From Bacteroides nordii WAL 11050 = JCM 12987 (GTDB lineage Bacteria > Bacteroidota > Bacteroidia > Bacteroidales > Bacteroidaceae), in NCBI GenBank assembly GCA_000613465.1, contig BAJA01000004.1, positions 1 to 64,000 on the forward strand: DNA of 64,000 bases. Direction: 5' to 3'. Both the position numbers and the translations under genes were made by a program. Shown piece by piece: positions 32,301 through 39,734 of this stretch. The notes under the pieces are model-generated. The model was not told the DNA's origin, made no database searches, and saw nothing but the letters and a program-made list of their open reading frames with translations. Every line of letters begins with the position of its first letter. Position 1 is the first letter of the stretch.

Positions 32301-32453
32301 GGTTTCTCCCTGACTGTCAGTGATCACACCCTGTATCTGGCGGGTCTGATTTGCTTCTGTCACAGCTCCGAGCGCATGGCTCCATCCCAGTTGCAGTAGC
32401 AATACACAGCAAAACACTTTTAGAAATTTAAAATGTAACGTTTCTGTGTTCAT
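29367..32453 (-). CDS. SusC-like TonB-dependent transporter (first pair of PUL-A)
   Basis: The protein has 1028 residues. A long signal region (residues 1-30) precedes a carboxypeptidase-regulatory-like domain (IQGVITDSQGETLPGVNVLV). A typical TonB box follows (ALDEVVVVAYGSQKKQTVTG, about residues 116-135), then the plug (LIIIDGVEQESFSQLDANEIE, ISVLKDASSTAVYGIRGANG) and the barrel, ending VYNFGVNINF. It heads the operon SusC-SusD-SusC-SusD, with 6, 21 and 13 bases between genes. About 220 bases upstream carry the operator-like repeats described separately. Confidence 0.96.
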   Translation of the reverse strand: MNTETLHFKFLKVFCCVLLLQLGWSHALGAVTEANQTRQIQGVITDSQGETLPGVNVLVKGTSIGAISDIDGKFTLQVPSPKSVLIISYIGYETYEVIVGNKTSFNIVLEDQMNALDEVVVVAYGSQKKQTVTGAVSMMKSSELVAAPVANVTNTLVGKLPGVVTQQPGGRPGEDAATILIRGKSTFNDASPLIIIDGVEQESFSQLDANEIESLSVLKDASSTAVYGIRGANGVILITTKRGKEGKPKISVTANWGLQRPTQIPEFLGSYEHLVLRKKAWENDGKDPLQQDNGLLTDESLEGFRLGEDPYRYPDVNWYDEMVNKRGALQQQYNINISGGTKAVKYFISLGYLNQGGMFKYTDLQKDYNPQVYYRRFNFRSNIDLNINKYQTLSANISGRSGEMNGFKGASGSYFQGLIAKEPWRHPIYNPDGSIAAVQGSGNPLTSIAYSGYENSKTNYYDIVGTLHNDLSFITNGLSFDMSISFNNNFGSTKKYTDGIDTYYYEPNTGRYDQLGEDSPFRFSEDKKTDPMRRTNLQLKVGYGRSFGKHNINSILVYNQQKTTSGSSIPSALMGYATRVEYGFADKYLGEVSLGYNGSENFAKGHRFGFFPSGSLGYVISEEAFMEKVKKVIPYLKVRGSVGLVGNDKSKDRFLYMGEFTGQGIYAGGGIPSFGFGTTNPSTNGGIYEKRNENKLLTWETALKGNIGLEARLFSNDLLSFTVDVFKEHRKDILLQGRSTPQIIGLSSPYLNVGEVKNWGYEFELSHRHHIGKVDYYIRGNYSFARNEVINYDDPAGTPDYQKIAGFRIDQFRGYQVLGFFQNAEDIKSSPDQTTLGGPIIPGDLKYWDRNGDGSLTDADKVAIGYSRIPEIMYSITPGIIWKGLEISVQFQGAAHASVLFAGNAGYEFGGGAGGGQVSEVHKNYWTPDNPNAAYPSLHMAAKHSNKNINSFHLKSADYIRLKNVQITYSFPSKIYRKLGMTGLKAYLNGSNLYTWSKIDNFDPETVNNSGEVYPQQSVYNFGVNINF

Positions 32454-32534
32454 AGCTTTTCTAAGATTAAAAAATTAATGACTTGATAAATTTGCGGTAT
32501 GGAGATGTGAAGTTTATCTCTCATTCCGGTTGTG

Positions 32535-32639
32535 CAAATAAAATGTATTTGGTTTGAACCAGGCTGCACTCTGTGTATTGGTGAATGCTACAATAGTGTA
32601 TTCGGACAAAAATGCCCCCTATTACAGACAAAATATGCC
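32535..32639 (-). promoter_or_regulatory. Probable HTCS operator and promoter of the SusC/SusD operon
   Basis: Reading the minus strand, TGTCTG (complement of 32625-32630) and TGTCCG (complement of 32603-32608) stand exactly 22 bases apart. Each follows a GGCAT-T-rich stretch, so the unit is a direct repeat. The TTTG of a TTTATTTGC -7-like box begins at 32538, exactly 65 bases beyond the last base of the proximal half-site. The same spacings recur at 38352-38447. There is no TTTG at the -33 position, as expected for an activator-dependent promoter. Confidence 0.6.
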
Positions 32640-32661
32640 AATTTATACAGGGTGCACCCTG
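32560..32661. repeat. Pair of 14-bp palindromic sites flanking the SusC promoter repeats
   Basis: CAGGGTGCACCCTG at 32648-32661 is a perfect palindrome. CAGGCTGCACTCTG at 32560-32573 matches it at 12 of 14 positions. They are 88 bases apart and bracket the 22-bp repeats. They could be binding sites of a second, dimeric regulator. The first also lies just after the GH35 stop codon. Confidence 0.4.
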
Positions 32662-32673
32662 GTTTTGTTGTTT

Positions 32674-34491
32674 TTATTCCAGTGTTTTTACTCCTTTTAT
32701 TACTCCTGGTTCTGTCTGGTGCATGTCAAAGACGATGATTTCGTTTATACCCTCTTTCAACCAGACTCCCGGACAATACAGACGGTACTGAGGACCCACA
32801 TTCCAGAAGCGTCCCAGGTTGTGTCCGTTGACATAAACAAGTCCTTTTGTAAAGTCTTTCATGTCGATGTAGCAATCTCCGGCTTTATCCAGTTGTACAG
32901 TGGCTTTGAAGAACATACCCGGACGCACAGTGTCGGTTTGTTTCAGTTTGGATACATACTCTGTAGACATGGGGATATTAAATGCGTCCCAATTCATTAA
33001 TGTCATTCCGTTCAGAGTGACACGGTCGGTGATACCTTTACGGTCAATCATCTGTGCGGCAAAGTTAATGCGTCCCATACTCTCTACCAGGATATCAAGT
33101 ACCGGATTTTCTACATTGGATACTGGAAGGTCAATAGAGTGTTGTCCCAGTGTACGGTCAATACTTCCGATGTAGCGTCCGTTCAGAAAGACAGTAGCGT
33201 AGTCGTGTACCTCATCTACACGGAGTGTACCGCTCTTGTGACCAATCAGTTTCGTACGATACAATATCATTCCTTCATATTGATTCATCATTTCCATCGG
33301 AAGTGGCTGAACAATTGGTTTAGCAGCAGGAAGGTTATCCCAGATACTTGCATATTTCTGTGTCTCTGTTGCAGGAAATGTAATGACAGGGATCGGAGCA
33401 GGAATCGGGGCAAGTTTCTTTTTACTGTACTTCTGGGTCAATTCACGTAACGCCATATATTTGGGGGTAGCCTGTCCCATTTCATTGATAGGAGCATCGT
33501 AGTCATAGCTGGTCACGTCCGGTTGGTAAATACCGGGTTGGGGGGAGTTGGCTCCTGCCCAAAATCCAAAGTTTGTTCCACCGTGTATCACGTAGTAGTT
33601 GAACGATTTGCCATTATCAAGCAGCCATTTCACATCCGTTGTAATCTTTTCGATAGACGGGTGTTGCCAGTTTTCACGCCAGTGAGTAAGCCATCCGGGA
33701 TAAAGCTCGGAACAGAATACACTGGCATCGGGATGTACTTTCAGGGCCTCATCGAATTCTGCCTTTGAAGCAGCCGGGTCAAGACCGATGGCTACACCGG
33801 GAAGTGTTCCTGCTTCGAGCATATAAGGAGTAGCTCCGTCAGCTGTGTAGAATGGAACTTCAATACCTTTGTCTCTCCAAAGATCATGAATCCACTTCAT
33901 ATATGTACGGTCATTGCCATAGCTTCCATATTCGTTTTCCACCTGTACCATGATGATAGGGCCGCCATTGGTAACTTCGTACTTCTTGATAATAGGGGCT
34001 ATTGCAGTAGCATAACGCTCCACAGCAGTAGTATACCGTGGGTCCATGCAACGGATTTTTATATCCGGTGTAGACAACAGATAAGCAGGTAATCCACCGA
34101 AATCCCATTCACCGCAAACATAAGGTCCGGGACGGAATAAAAGGAACATATCTTCTTCCTGCACAGTCCGGATGAATTTTTCCAGATCCTTATTGCCTGT
34201 CTGAAAATCGAATACACCCGGTTCACTTTCATGATAGTTCCACATGATATAGCAAGCTACGGTATTACATCCCATTGCCTTGATCATTTGTATTCGTTGT
34301 TTCCAATATTCTGCGGGGATACGTGACGGATGGATCTCGCCGGAGATAATCTGGAACGGTTTATCATCCAGCCAGAATTGATTATCGCCCAGACGGAAAG
34401 AATGTGTACCTTTTGTCTGTGCTTGAACCAATGCACCGCCGCCTGTTAATAGAGCCAGTGCCATTAAAAAAGTTAAAAGCTTCTTTTTCAT
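32674..34491 (-). CDS. GH35 beta-galactosidase
   Basis: This 605-residue secreted enzyme (signal peptide about 1-24, ending VQAQ) removes terminal beta-linked galactose from glycans, retaining the anomer. The TIM barrel runs from about residue 30 to 340. The acid/base is Glu187 in VENEYGSYG and the nucleophile is Glu262 in SELYPGWLTHW; RPGPYVCGEWDFGG and IHGGTNFGFW are family blocks. The C-terminal 200 residues are jelly-roll domains (FLNGRYIGSIDR, VYVNGHNLGRFW). It lies upstream of the SusC/SusD operon on the same strand but is separated from it by the operator region, so it may have its own transcript or read through. Confidence 0.95.
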   Translation of the reverse strand: MKKKLLTFLMALALLTGGGALVQAQTKGTHSFRLGDNQFWLDDKPFQIISGEIHPSRIPAEYWKQRIQMIKAMGCNTVACYIMWNYHESEPGVFDFQTGNKDLEKFIRTVQEEDMFLLFRPGPYVCGEWDFGGLPAYLLSTPDIKIRCMDPRYTTAVERYATAIAPIIKKYEVTNGGPIIMVQVENEYGSYGNDRTYMKWIHDLWRDKGIEVPFYTADGATPYMLEAGTLPGVAIGLDPAASKAEFDEALKVHPDASVFCSELYPGWLTHWRENWQHPSIEKITTDVKWLLDNGKSFNYYVIHGGTNFGFWAGANSPQPGIYQPDVTSYDYDAPINEMGQATPKYMALRELTQKYSKKKLAPIPAPIPVITFPATETQKYASIWDNLPAAKPIVQPLPMEMMNQYEGMILYRTKLIGHKSGTLRVDEVHDYATVFLNGRYIGSIDRTLGQHSIDLPVSNVENPVLDILVESMGRINFAAQMIDRKGITDRVTLNGMTLMNWDAFNIPMSTEYVSKLKQTDTVRPGMFFKATVQLDKAGDCYIDMKDFTKGLVYVNGHNLGRFWNVGPQYRLYCPGVWLKEGINEIIVFDMHQTEPGVIKGVKTLE

Positions 34492-34819
34492 AAAATGATA
34501 GTTTATTAATGGTAAGTAATCTTTCGAAATTATATGATATTATTATTGAAACGCAGAAACTCGCAGATTTACGCAAAGCATATCATCGCTCAAATATAGC
34601 GCAGCTATTTAATCTGCGAAAATCTGCGATCATTTGCGTTTCAATAAAACGCTGTCATAGTATGAACTAAATTTGAAATATTGCTTAGTTAGATTTTACA
34701 TTATATCAATTTCCGCATTTCTGCTCTTGATTTATAGTAGTGTATAAACCGGAGCAGAAGGCGGAAAATGAATCCACTTAAAAGTGCGTTTGTTTCATAC
34801 AGGTTGATTCATAGAGTTG
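34492..34819. other. Intergenic region between the PL8-type lyase and GH35
   Basis: The 328 bases contain no gene that I can support. They hold the imperfect inverted repeat at about 34542-34648, listed separately. The rest is AT-rich, and I see no -7 box strong enough to call. Confidence 0.5.
34542..34648. repeat. REP-like inverted repeat
   Basis: A left arm at 34542-34574 (ATTATTGAAACGCAGAAACT and on) and a right arm at 34611-34648 are near reverse complements. The shared core reads ATTGAAACGC, a variable stretch, then TCGCAGATTTTCGC. A smaller hairpin, ATAGCGCAGCTAT, sits in the middle. The same core recurs at 49368-49471, so this is a repeated element and not a one-off terminator. Confidence 0.65.
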
Positions 34820-37205
34820 TCAGAGTAATTCTAATGTTACCGTAGCAGGTTGTCCGCAATGCGCTCCTGCCGGTAGGGGAATCTTTATTTCATAGATATT
34901 CTTAGACTGTTTGCTGACTCCTTCACCTCTGACGGGCACAGAGGTATATACAGTCAGGCTGTTCAGATCCTTTTTCATCAAAGCATCTGTTACTGTGAGA
35001 ATGAGTTTTCCATCCTTTTTCTCTGCAAACAGGGCTGCGGGCGAAGATACCTTGAATGTTCCGAATTTACCTTTTGCTGTAACGGAGGTATCAAAATAAA
35101 CGGCTCCTAACTTTGTTCCTTTTGGGTTTTCGGCTGCTTGCAGATGGGTGTTGTTAGCCAGTATGGCAGGTATCTTTTGGGGGAATTCGCCTTTACAATC
35201 TACTACATAAGCATAGGTAGCATCTTTTATTTCCCGTCCGTGTACGATTTCCATCTGGAATACCGGTACTGTTGTTTCCGGTTCTGTGTTGGCTTTGCAA
35301 AGTTTTTGCCAATTGGTAGCACGTTCTTCGCGGTTCCATTTCATTTCACCTGAAGTCTGTTGGGGAATTACTCCGTAGGTGAAACCTCCGTGGCGTATCC
35401 AACTGATTTTTCCCTTCTTTACTATTTCAGGAGCAACCGGACTATAAGTCTGTTCAATCGTGGTAGTGATATTCCCTTCTTTCTCCGGAGAGAGGTTGGT
35501 GATTCCGGCTCCTAAGGCAAGGAATATATCATCAAACATAAAGTAGCTTTTGTAAGCCCGTACGCCGTATATGTCTTTGTTTACATCTTTGGCTTCCGAG
35601 GCATCCGGATCTCCTTTCATCTTCGCATTAATTTTCTGATAGATGAAACCGGTGGCAAAATCTCCTTTACCATCGGTTGCTCCGGCGGCGAAATCATAAG
35701 AACTGGTATATCCACTCCAGTTTTCGATTGGGTTTAGTTCTGTAGCGTTTGTCGTGTAGTGACACCCGGCCAGGCTGTAAGTTTCATGCTCCGGTGATGT
35801 TACGGTACTCACTTCCATCGTGTTGGAAAAGAGTGACTCCATCGGCGCTGTAGAGGTTATAACCTGCTGCACCGGGATAAGCACTCTCCAATCCGTCTAC
35901 CCGTACAGATCCCATATTGATAAAGAGATAGTAATCATTGGTTTTCTTTATCAGGTCGTCATTGTTATAGAAATAACGGGTACCGTGGTAGTATCCATCG
36001 GGTGTCGAAGCCATTTGCACATCCTGGCGGGAGGATTCATCAACAAACTGTTTCAGTTCGTTTACCTCTTCAGGAGTGAGTGACGAATGCCAGTCTGCCA
36101 GTAATGTTTTGGCCAGGATATGTGAAGGTACATTCCCCCGGCGGTTATTTTTGCGTGTCATATTTCCCCGGTCTACAAGTGGTGGAATGATGCCTTTATG
36201 ATGATAAAAGGCAGAGCAGCGGATGTAGTTGAGTACTACTTCCACATTCTCCCGCGAGAGTTGCTTGGCCCACGGAGATCCTTGCAGGTACTTCAGTATA
36301 CGGAACGTTCCTTTCAGTCCATCTATAGGATATCCCCAAACGAGGCATTGCTTACCGTGCCCCCATCCGGCCCCATCGGCAGTGGTGCCTTCTGTCCAGA
36401 AAGCCTCGTCATAAGTGGTTTGTGATACGACAGAGAGCGAACGGATGGCTACTTCGGCGAGTACGTCTATCATAGGAACCGAACTCATCATGACAGCTGC
36501 CTCCAATACCGGACGATAATCGAGTGCATTGCCTCCTACCCACCAGACGTGTTTGCGGAATCTCTCTACGCTTACCACGTTTTTGTCTGTCTCATCGTGT
36601 CTGTAGGGTTGTGTCCACGATTGAAAACCCACATCAAATAGTTTTTGGTGTGCCAGAAGGGCTGTTGAGTCTTTTACTTCGCCCGTTTCGATTCTGTCCA
36701 TCAGGTCAAGTAGCGCAAAGTAGATTTTTACGGCTGCCCGTGGAGTGGCAAAGCAGGAAGTATGGAAACGTCCGGGAGCGTCATTATTACGTTCATTTTC
36801 CATTTTACCGTAAAAGGCGATGCCGCGTAAAAGGGTTTGTACCCCGTTATCCTGAGGATCAAGATTCTTCTTCCCGCGATAGGATTCGGCTATAACCTGT
36901 AACCGTTCAAAGCAGTCCCGTGTCAGATTATTAATCTGGATACAGTGAGCCATGTTAGTTCCGGCAGCATAATTATTACGGATAATTAGCTCTTCTTCTG
37001 CACGTTTGTCTGTAAAACGGCCTTCTGCGTCAATCAGGGCCAAGGACTCTTGCAGCGTATAAGTGGTTACAGGAGTTCCGTTGATATGTGTTGTAAACTC
37101 CTGCCTTAACCGACGGATTGTTTCTGCCTTTTCATTATCTGTTGCATACAGGTTACTGATACACAGCAGTCCGATTAGTATCAAACAGGTTTGTATGCGT
37201 TTCAT
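34820..37205 (-). CDS. PL8-type polysaccharide lyase, frame-interrupted twice
   Basis: A secreted (signal residues 1-21) lyase that should cleave uronic-acid glycosidic bonds by beta-elimination. The alpha-helical toroid half is intact in frame to about residue 470 (VGGNALDYRPVLEA, and the catalytic-region block DGAGWGHGKQCLVWGYPIDG). The beta-sandwich half continues in two other frames. Restoring one G at 35785 gives GAWKLTAWPGVTTRQTLQ, matching the W-x-x-x-x-PGTT landmark of PL8, and one G at 35740 gives QELNPIENWSGYTSSYDF and on to 34820. The sum is about 795 residues, near PL8 size. PL8 covers hyaluronan, chondroitin and xanthan lyases; substrate is not decided. It overlaps the preceding gene by ATGA (37202-37205). 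Confidence 0.8.
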
Positions 37206-38140
37206 AGTTTACTGATCTTTTGGCGATAACTCTGATTTTGTGTGACTACATTAACCAAATATACCTTATTATTATCAAGTGGCAAAGTTAGTGAAGCTTT
37301 TCCGTTTTCTACGGTGACTTCTGATGTTGTTACCGCACATCCGTTCGTGTCGTAAACCGTTATACGGGCGGGGCCGTTTTCTGTACCGCAAATAATGAGT
37401 TGTCCGTTACTGTAGTTAATCATCAGTTTTTCGGTATTCTGGTTGTTAATACCGGTAGGTACGGGGTTGACTGTGATATTGTCGATATAACAAACGTGCT
37501 GCTCGTCTTCATACAGCGTGACATTTGAATTATAAGTAGGTAAGATAGCTACTCCCAATACTCCATTTGTGAATTTGCTTATCTGGCTGGAGTACTCTGT
37601 TTTATTGAACTTGAACGTATAGGTTATCCACTCTCCTTCGGTAGTAAATTCATAGACAGATTTATATAGGAGTATACCGTCGTCCTGTCTGAAATCATTT
37701 GTGGTATTGAACTTAGATAGCAGTTTGATACAGATATCTTGTTTTTCGGCGGGATTTTCAAAGTCGTCCGTATCCTTACCAATCACATTAAGTGGTTGAT
37801 AGATTGTAAACTCTACTACTTTTAAGTCATCAATGCCAATGGGGGTATCAAACAGGAATTTTAATCCATAATTACGTGCTTCCATGGAAGAGTAGCGTAA
37901 TACTTTGGCTGAGTTGTTACCCTCAGCAGAAGGTACCGGATTATCTATTACTTCATGCGAATACATCCAGCGTGACTTAGGTTTGTAATCGCCTAACTTT
38001 CCTTTATTGCCGAAACGGAAGAAATAAGGAGTTGTTTCGTAGGTTTCAAAGTCTGCCCGGAAGAGTTCTTGTGCGGACATGTTACCGGAGAAAGAGATAG
38101 ATGCTGCTAACAGCACAGAGGTAATGATCTTGTTTTTCAT
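37202..38140 (-). CDS. Secreted jelly-roll-like protein with T9SS-type C-terminal domain
   Basis: The protein has 312 residues. A signal peptide (1-23, ending MSAQ) is followed by about 210 residues predicted as beta-sandwich (FRADFETYETTPYFFRFG, WITYTFKFN, VCYIDNITVNPV), a layout typical of carbohydrate-binding modules. The last 80 residues (LMINYSNGQLIICG, ARITVYDTNG, KVYLVNVVTQNQSYRQKISKL) form a short Ig-like C-terminal domain of the type IX sorting kind. There are no catalytic motifs. It is translationally coupled to the PL8-type lyase by an ATGA overlap, which suggests the two act on the same polymer. Function not established. Confidence 0.7.
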   Translation of the reverse strand: MKNKIITSVLLAASISFSGNMSAQELFRADFETYETTPYFFRFGNKGKLGDYKPKSRWMYSHEVIDNPVPSAEGNNSAKVLRYSSMEARNYGLKFLFDTPIGIDDLKVVEFTIYQPLNVIGKDTDDFENPAEKQDICIKLLSKFNTTNDFRQDDGILLYKSVYEFTTEGEWITYTFKFNKTEYSSQISKFTNGVLGVAILPTYNSNVTLYEDEQHVCYIDNITVNPVPTGINNQNTEKLMINYSNGQLIICGTENGPARITVYDTNGCAVTTSEVTVENGKASLTLPLDNNKVYLVNVVTQNQSYRQKISKL

Positions 38141-38504
38141 AATTTAATCAATATTGTGAGGCTGATTTTGTTTTACTACTTACAAAAGTAGGGGATGTTG
38201 CGAAAATCAGATGTTGTCTATTGTCCGAAATAGATGATTTTATTGTCCGTTGGACGAAATGGGGATTATATTACCTGAAGTGTCCCTGTGCTTTTGTCCG
38301 GAAGAAACTTATTCTTCATGTTCTGTGTATATGACCGTATACGGGCATTTTTATCCGTATTATAGGTTTATATTGTCCGAAAGATAATTCGATACTACTG
38401 CTGATACAATACATCAACCTTGGTTTGTAGCATCCTTCCTACATTTGCTCCTGTGATTAGTTGACAACAACTATTTCACATTGGTTACATTAATATAATA
38501 GACG
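38141..38504. promoter_or_regulatory. Divergent control region between the two lyase operons
   Basis: The 364-base region has no gene but has several TGTCC motifs. TGTCCG pairs at 38222/38244 and TATCCG/TGTCCG at 38352/38374 are each exactly 22 bases apart. GTCC-GTT-GGAC at 38245-38254 is a small inverted repeat. A minus-strand -7 box TACTTTTG (complement of 38183-38190) could serve the 37202-38140 gene. The plus-strand promoter is listed separately. Confidence 0.55.
38352..38447 (+). promoter_or_regulatory. Probable HTCS operator and promoter of the PL38-like/GH88 operon
   Basis: TATCCG at 38352-38357 and TGTCCG at 38374-38379 are 22 bases apart, the first preceded by GGGCATTTTT as in the SusC promoter. 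TACATTTG at 38440-38447 is a full -7 box match, and its TTTG begins 65 bases after the last base of the proximal half-site, the same distance as at 32535-32639. The start codon follows at 38505. Confidence 0.6.
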
Positions 38505-39611
38505 ATGAAGAAGCACATTTTACTCCTGTTTTTGTTGGTAGGCGGTTCGCTTGCCGTGAAAGGCCAGTCTACGGATAATGTAGATTTGATGTTTCCCAAT
38601 CTGATGATGACTCGTTATCATTATGATAAGATGAAAGAAGATATTGAGAAGAAAGGCAATAATCCTCCTAAGAGTGCATACATTAAGCAGATGAGAAATC
38701 CGGCGGAAAGTATTGTAAACAATGATAGGAAAACTACTACTGCGGTCTCAACTTCCAACAATCCCAATAATGTAGATATCTCCGGAGAGATGAATGCCAT
38801 CTACCAGCTTTGCGTTGTTTATGCGTTCTCGCAGGAAGAGAAATTCCTCAATAAAGCGGTTGAATATCTGAAAGCCTGGGGAAAAGTAAATGTTGCTGTG
38901 TCCAAATCAAATATTCATGAGAGTGTTTATACTCCGGCTGTAGAAGGATATAGTATCATTCGCAATGTGATTTCACAGGAAGACAGAGAAGAGATAGACA
39001 GTTGGTTCAGAAAACGTGTCAATGTATTTATTAAAGATAATGATCTGCGGGAAAATAACTGGGGAACTTGTCTTCATCAACAGTTCTATCATTATGGTTT
39101 AGCATTGAATGATAAGACGGTGATAGATTACTTTAAGAACAGATATCCTGCCTGGGTGAAAAATAATCTATATCCTAATGGTACTACTACCGATTTGTTA
39201 GGACGTGATGCTTTTGCTTACCATGCTTACGACTTACTGTTTTTTGCTGAAATTTGTCATGCAATAGCCTGTTATGAGGGTTATGAAGCGGCCGATGAAT
39301 TTTATGCACGGGATGTTAATTGGGGAGCTTCAATAAAGAAGAGTGTTGATTTCTGGAAACCATACCTGCTTGATCCGGCTAAGAATCCACATTTAGAATT
39401 CGTAGAAACAGAATGGGCGCCCGATAAGCAGCGTAGTGACTATAATAAACCTTATAACCCCGGTGGTACCATGTATGCTGCTGATGAGATTTTTGAAATG
39501 GATCATGACCTTATCCGTGCCGTTGAGAAATATCGTGGTGGTAACCCATTTTATACCTGGCGACTGACACTTAGTAACCTGCGCTGGTATTATGGTACTG
39601 GAGAACAGTAA
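38505..39611 (+). CDS. Alginate-lyase-superfamily polysaccharide lyase (PL38-like)
   Basis: This 368-residue secreted protein (signal about 1-20, ending VKGQ) has an all-alpha toroid of the alginate lyase superfamily (PF05426-like): VYAFSQEEKFLNKAVEYLKAW, then YTPAVEGYSIIRNVI, then ENNWGTCLHQQFYHYGLAL, where the Asn, Trp and His positions resemble the active site of this fold. The C-terminal region has FVETEWAPDKQRSDYN. My best family guess is PL38, known for glucuronan and alginate lyases in gut Bacteroides, from overall pattern only. It is followed by GH88, the natural partner that removes the unsaturated uronic acid which lyases leave. Family assignment to the alginate lyase fold is likely; the substrate is unsure. 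Confidence 0.7.
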   Translation: MKKHILLLFLLVGGSLAVKGQSTDNVDLMFPNLMMTRYHYDKMKEDIEKKGNNPPKSAYIKQMRNPAESIVNNDRKTTTAVSTSNNPNNVDISGEMNAIYQLCVVYAFSQEEKFLNKAVEYLKAWGKVNVAVSKSNIHESVYTPAVEGYSIIRNVISQEDREEIDSWFRKRVNVFIKDNDLRENNWGTCLHQQFYHYGLALNDKTVIDYFKNRYPAWVKNNLYPNGTTTDLLGRDAFAYHAYDLLFFAEICHAIACYEGYEAADEFYARDVNWGASIKKSVDFWKPYLLDPAKNPHLEFVETEWAPDKQRSDYNKPYNPGGTMYAADEIFEMDHDLIRAVEKYRGGNPFYTWRLTLSNLRWYYGTGEQ

Positions 39612-39712
39612 AATAGTAGTTAAATGGTAAGTAGTCAAAGTAGTTAAGTAGGATGCTATCTGCTACTTACTACTAACGAAGTGATAACTACTTGACTACT
39701 AAAGAAAAAATA
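39612..39712. repeat. Imperfect hairpin between lyase and GH88 genes
   Basis: AGTAGTTAA-type units from about 39615 to 39650 face complementary units (ACTACTTGACTACT and others) from about 39662 to 39703. The arms pair only in part. It resembles the hairpin at 12071-12162 in style. Confidence 0.4.
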
Positions 39713-39734
39713 CATAACGAAAACATTAACCTAT

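Noticed and set aside
32648..32661. The CAGGGTGCACCCTG palindrome as a GH35 terminator
   Set aside because: It has no loop and no T-run on the minus strand after the gene, so it is a poor terminator; a protein-binding palindrome fits better.
34820..35884. The C-terminal frame of the PL8 gene as an independent secreted protein
   Set aside because: It lacks a signal peptide, and its sequence is the missing sandwich half of the lyase upstream.
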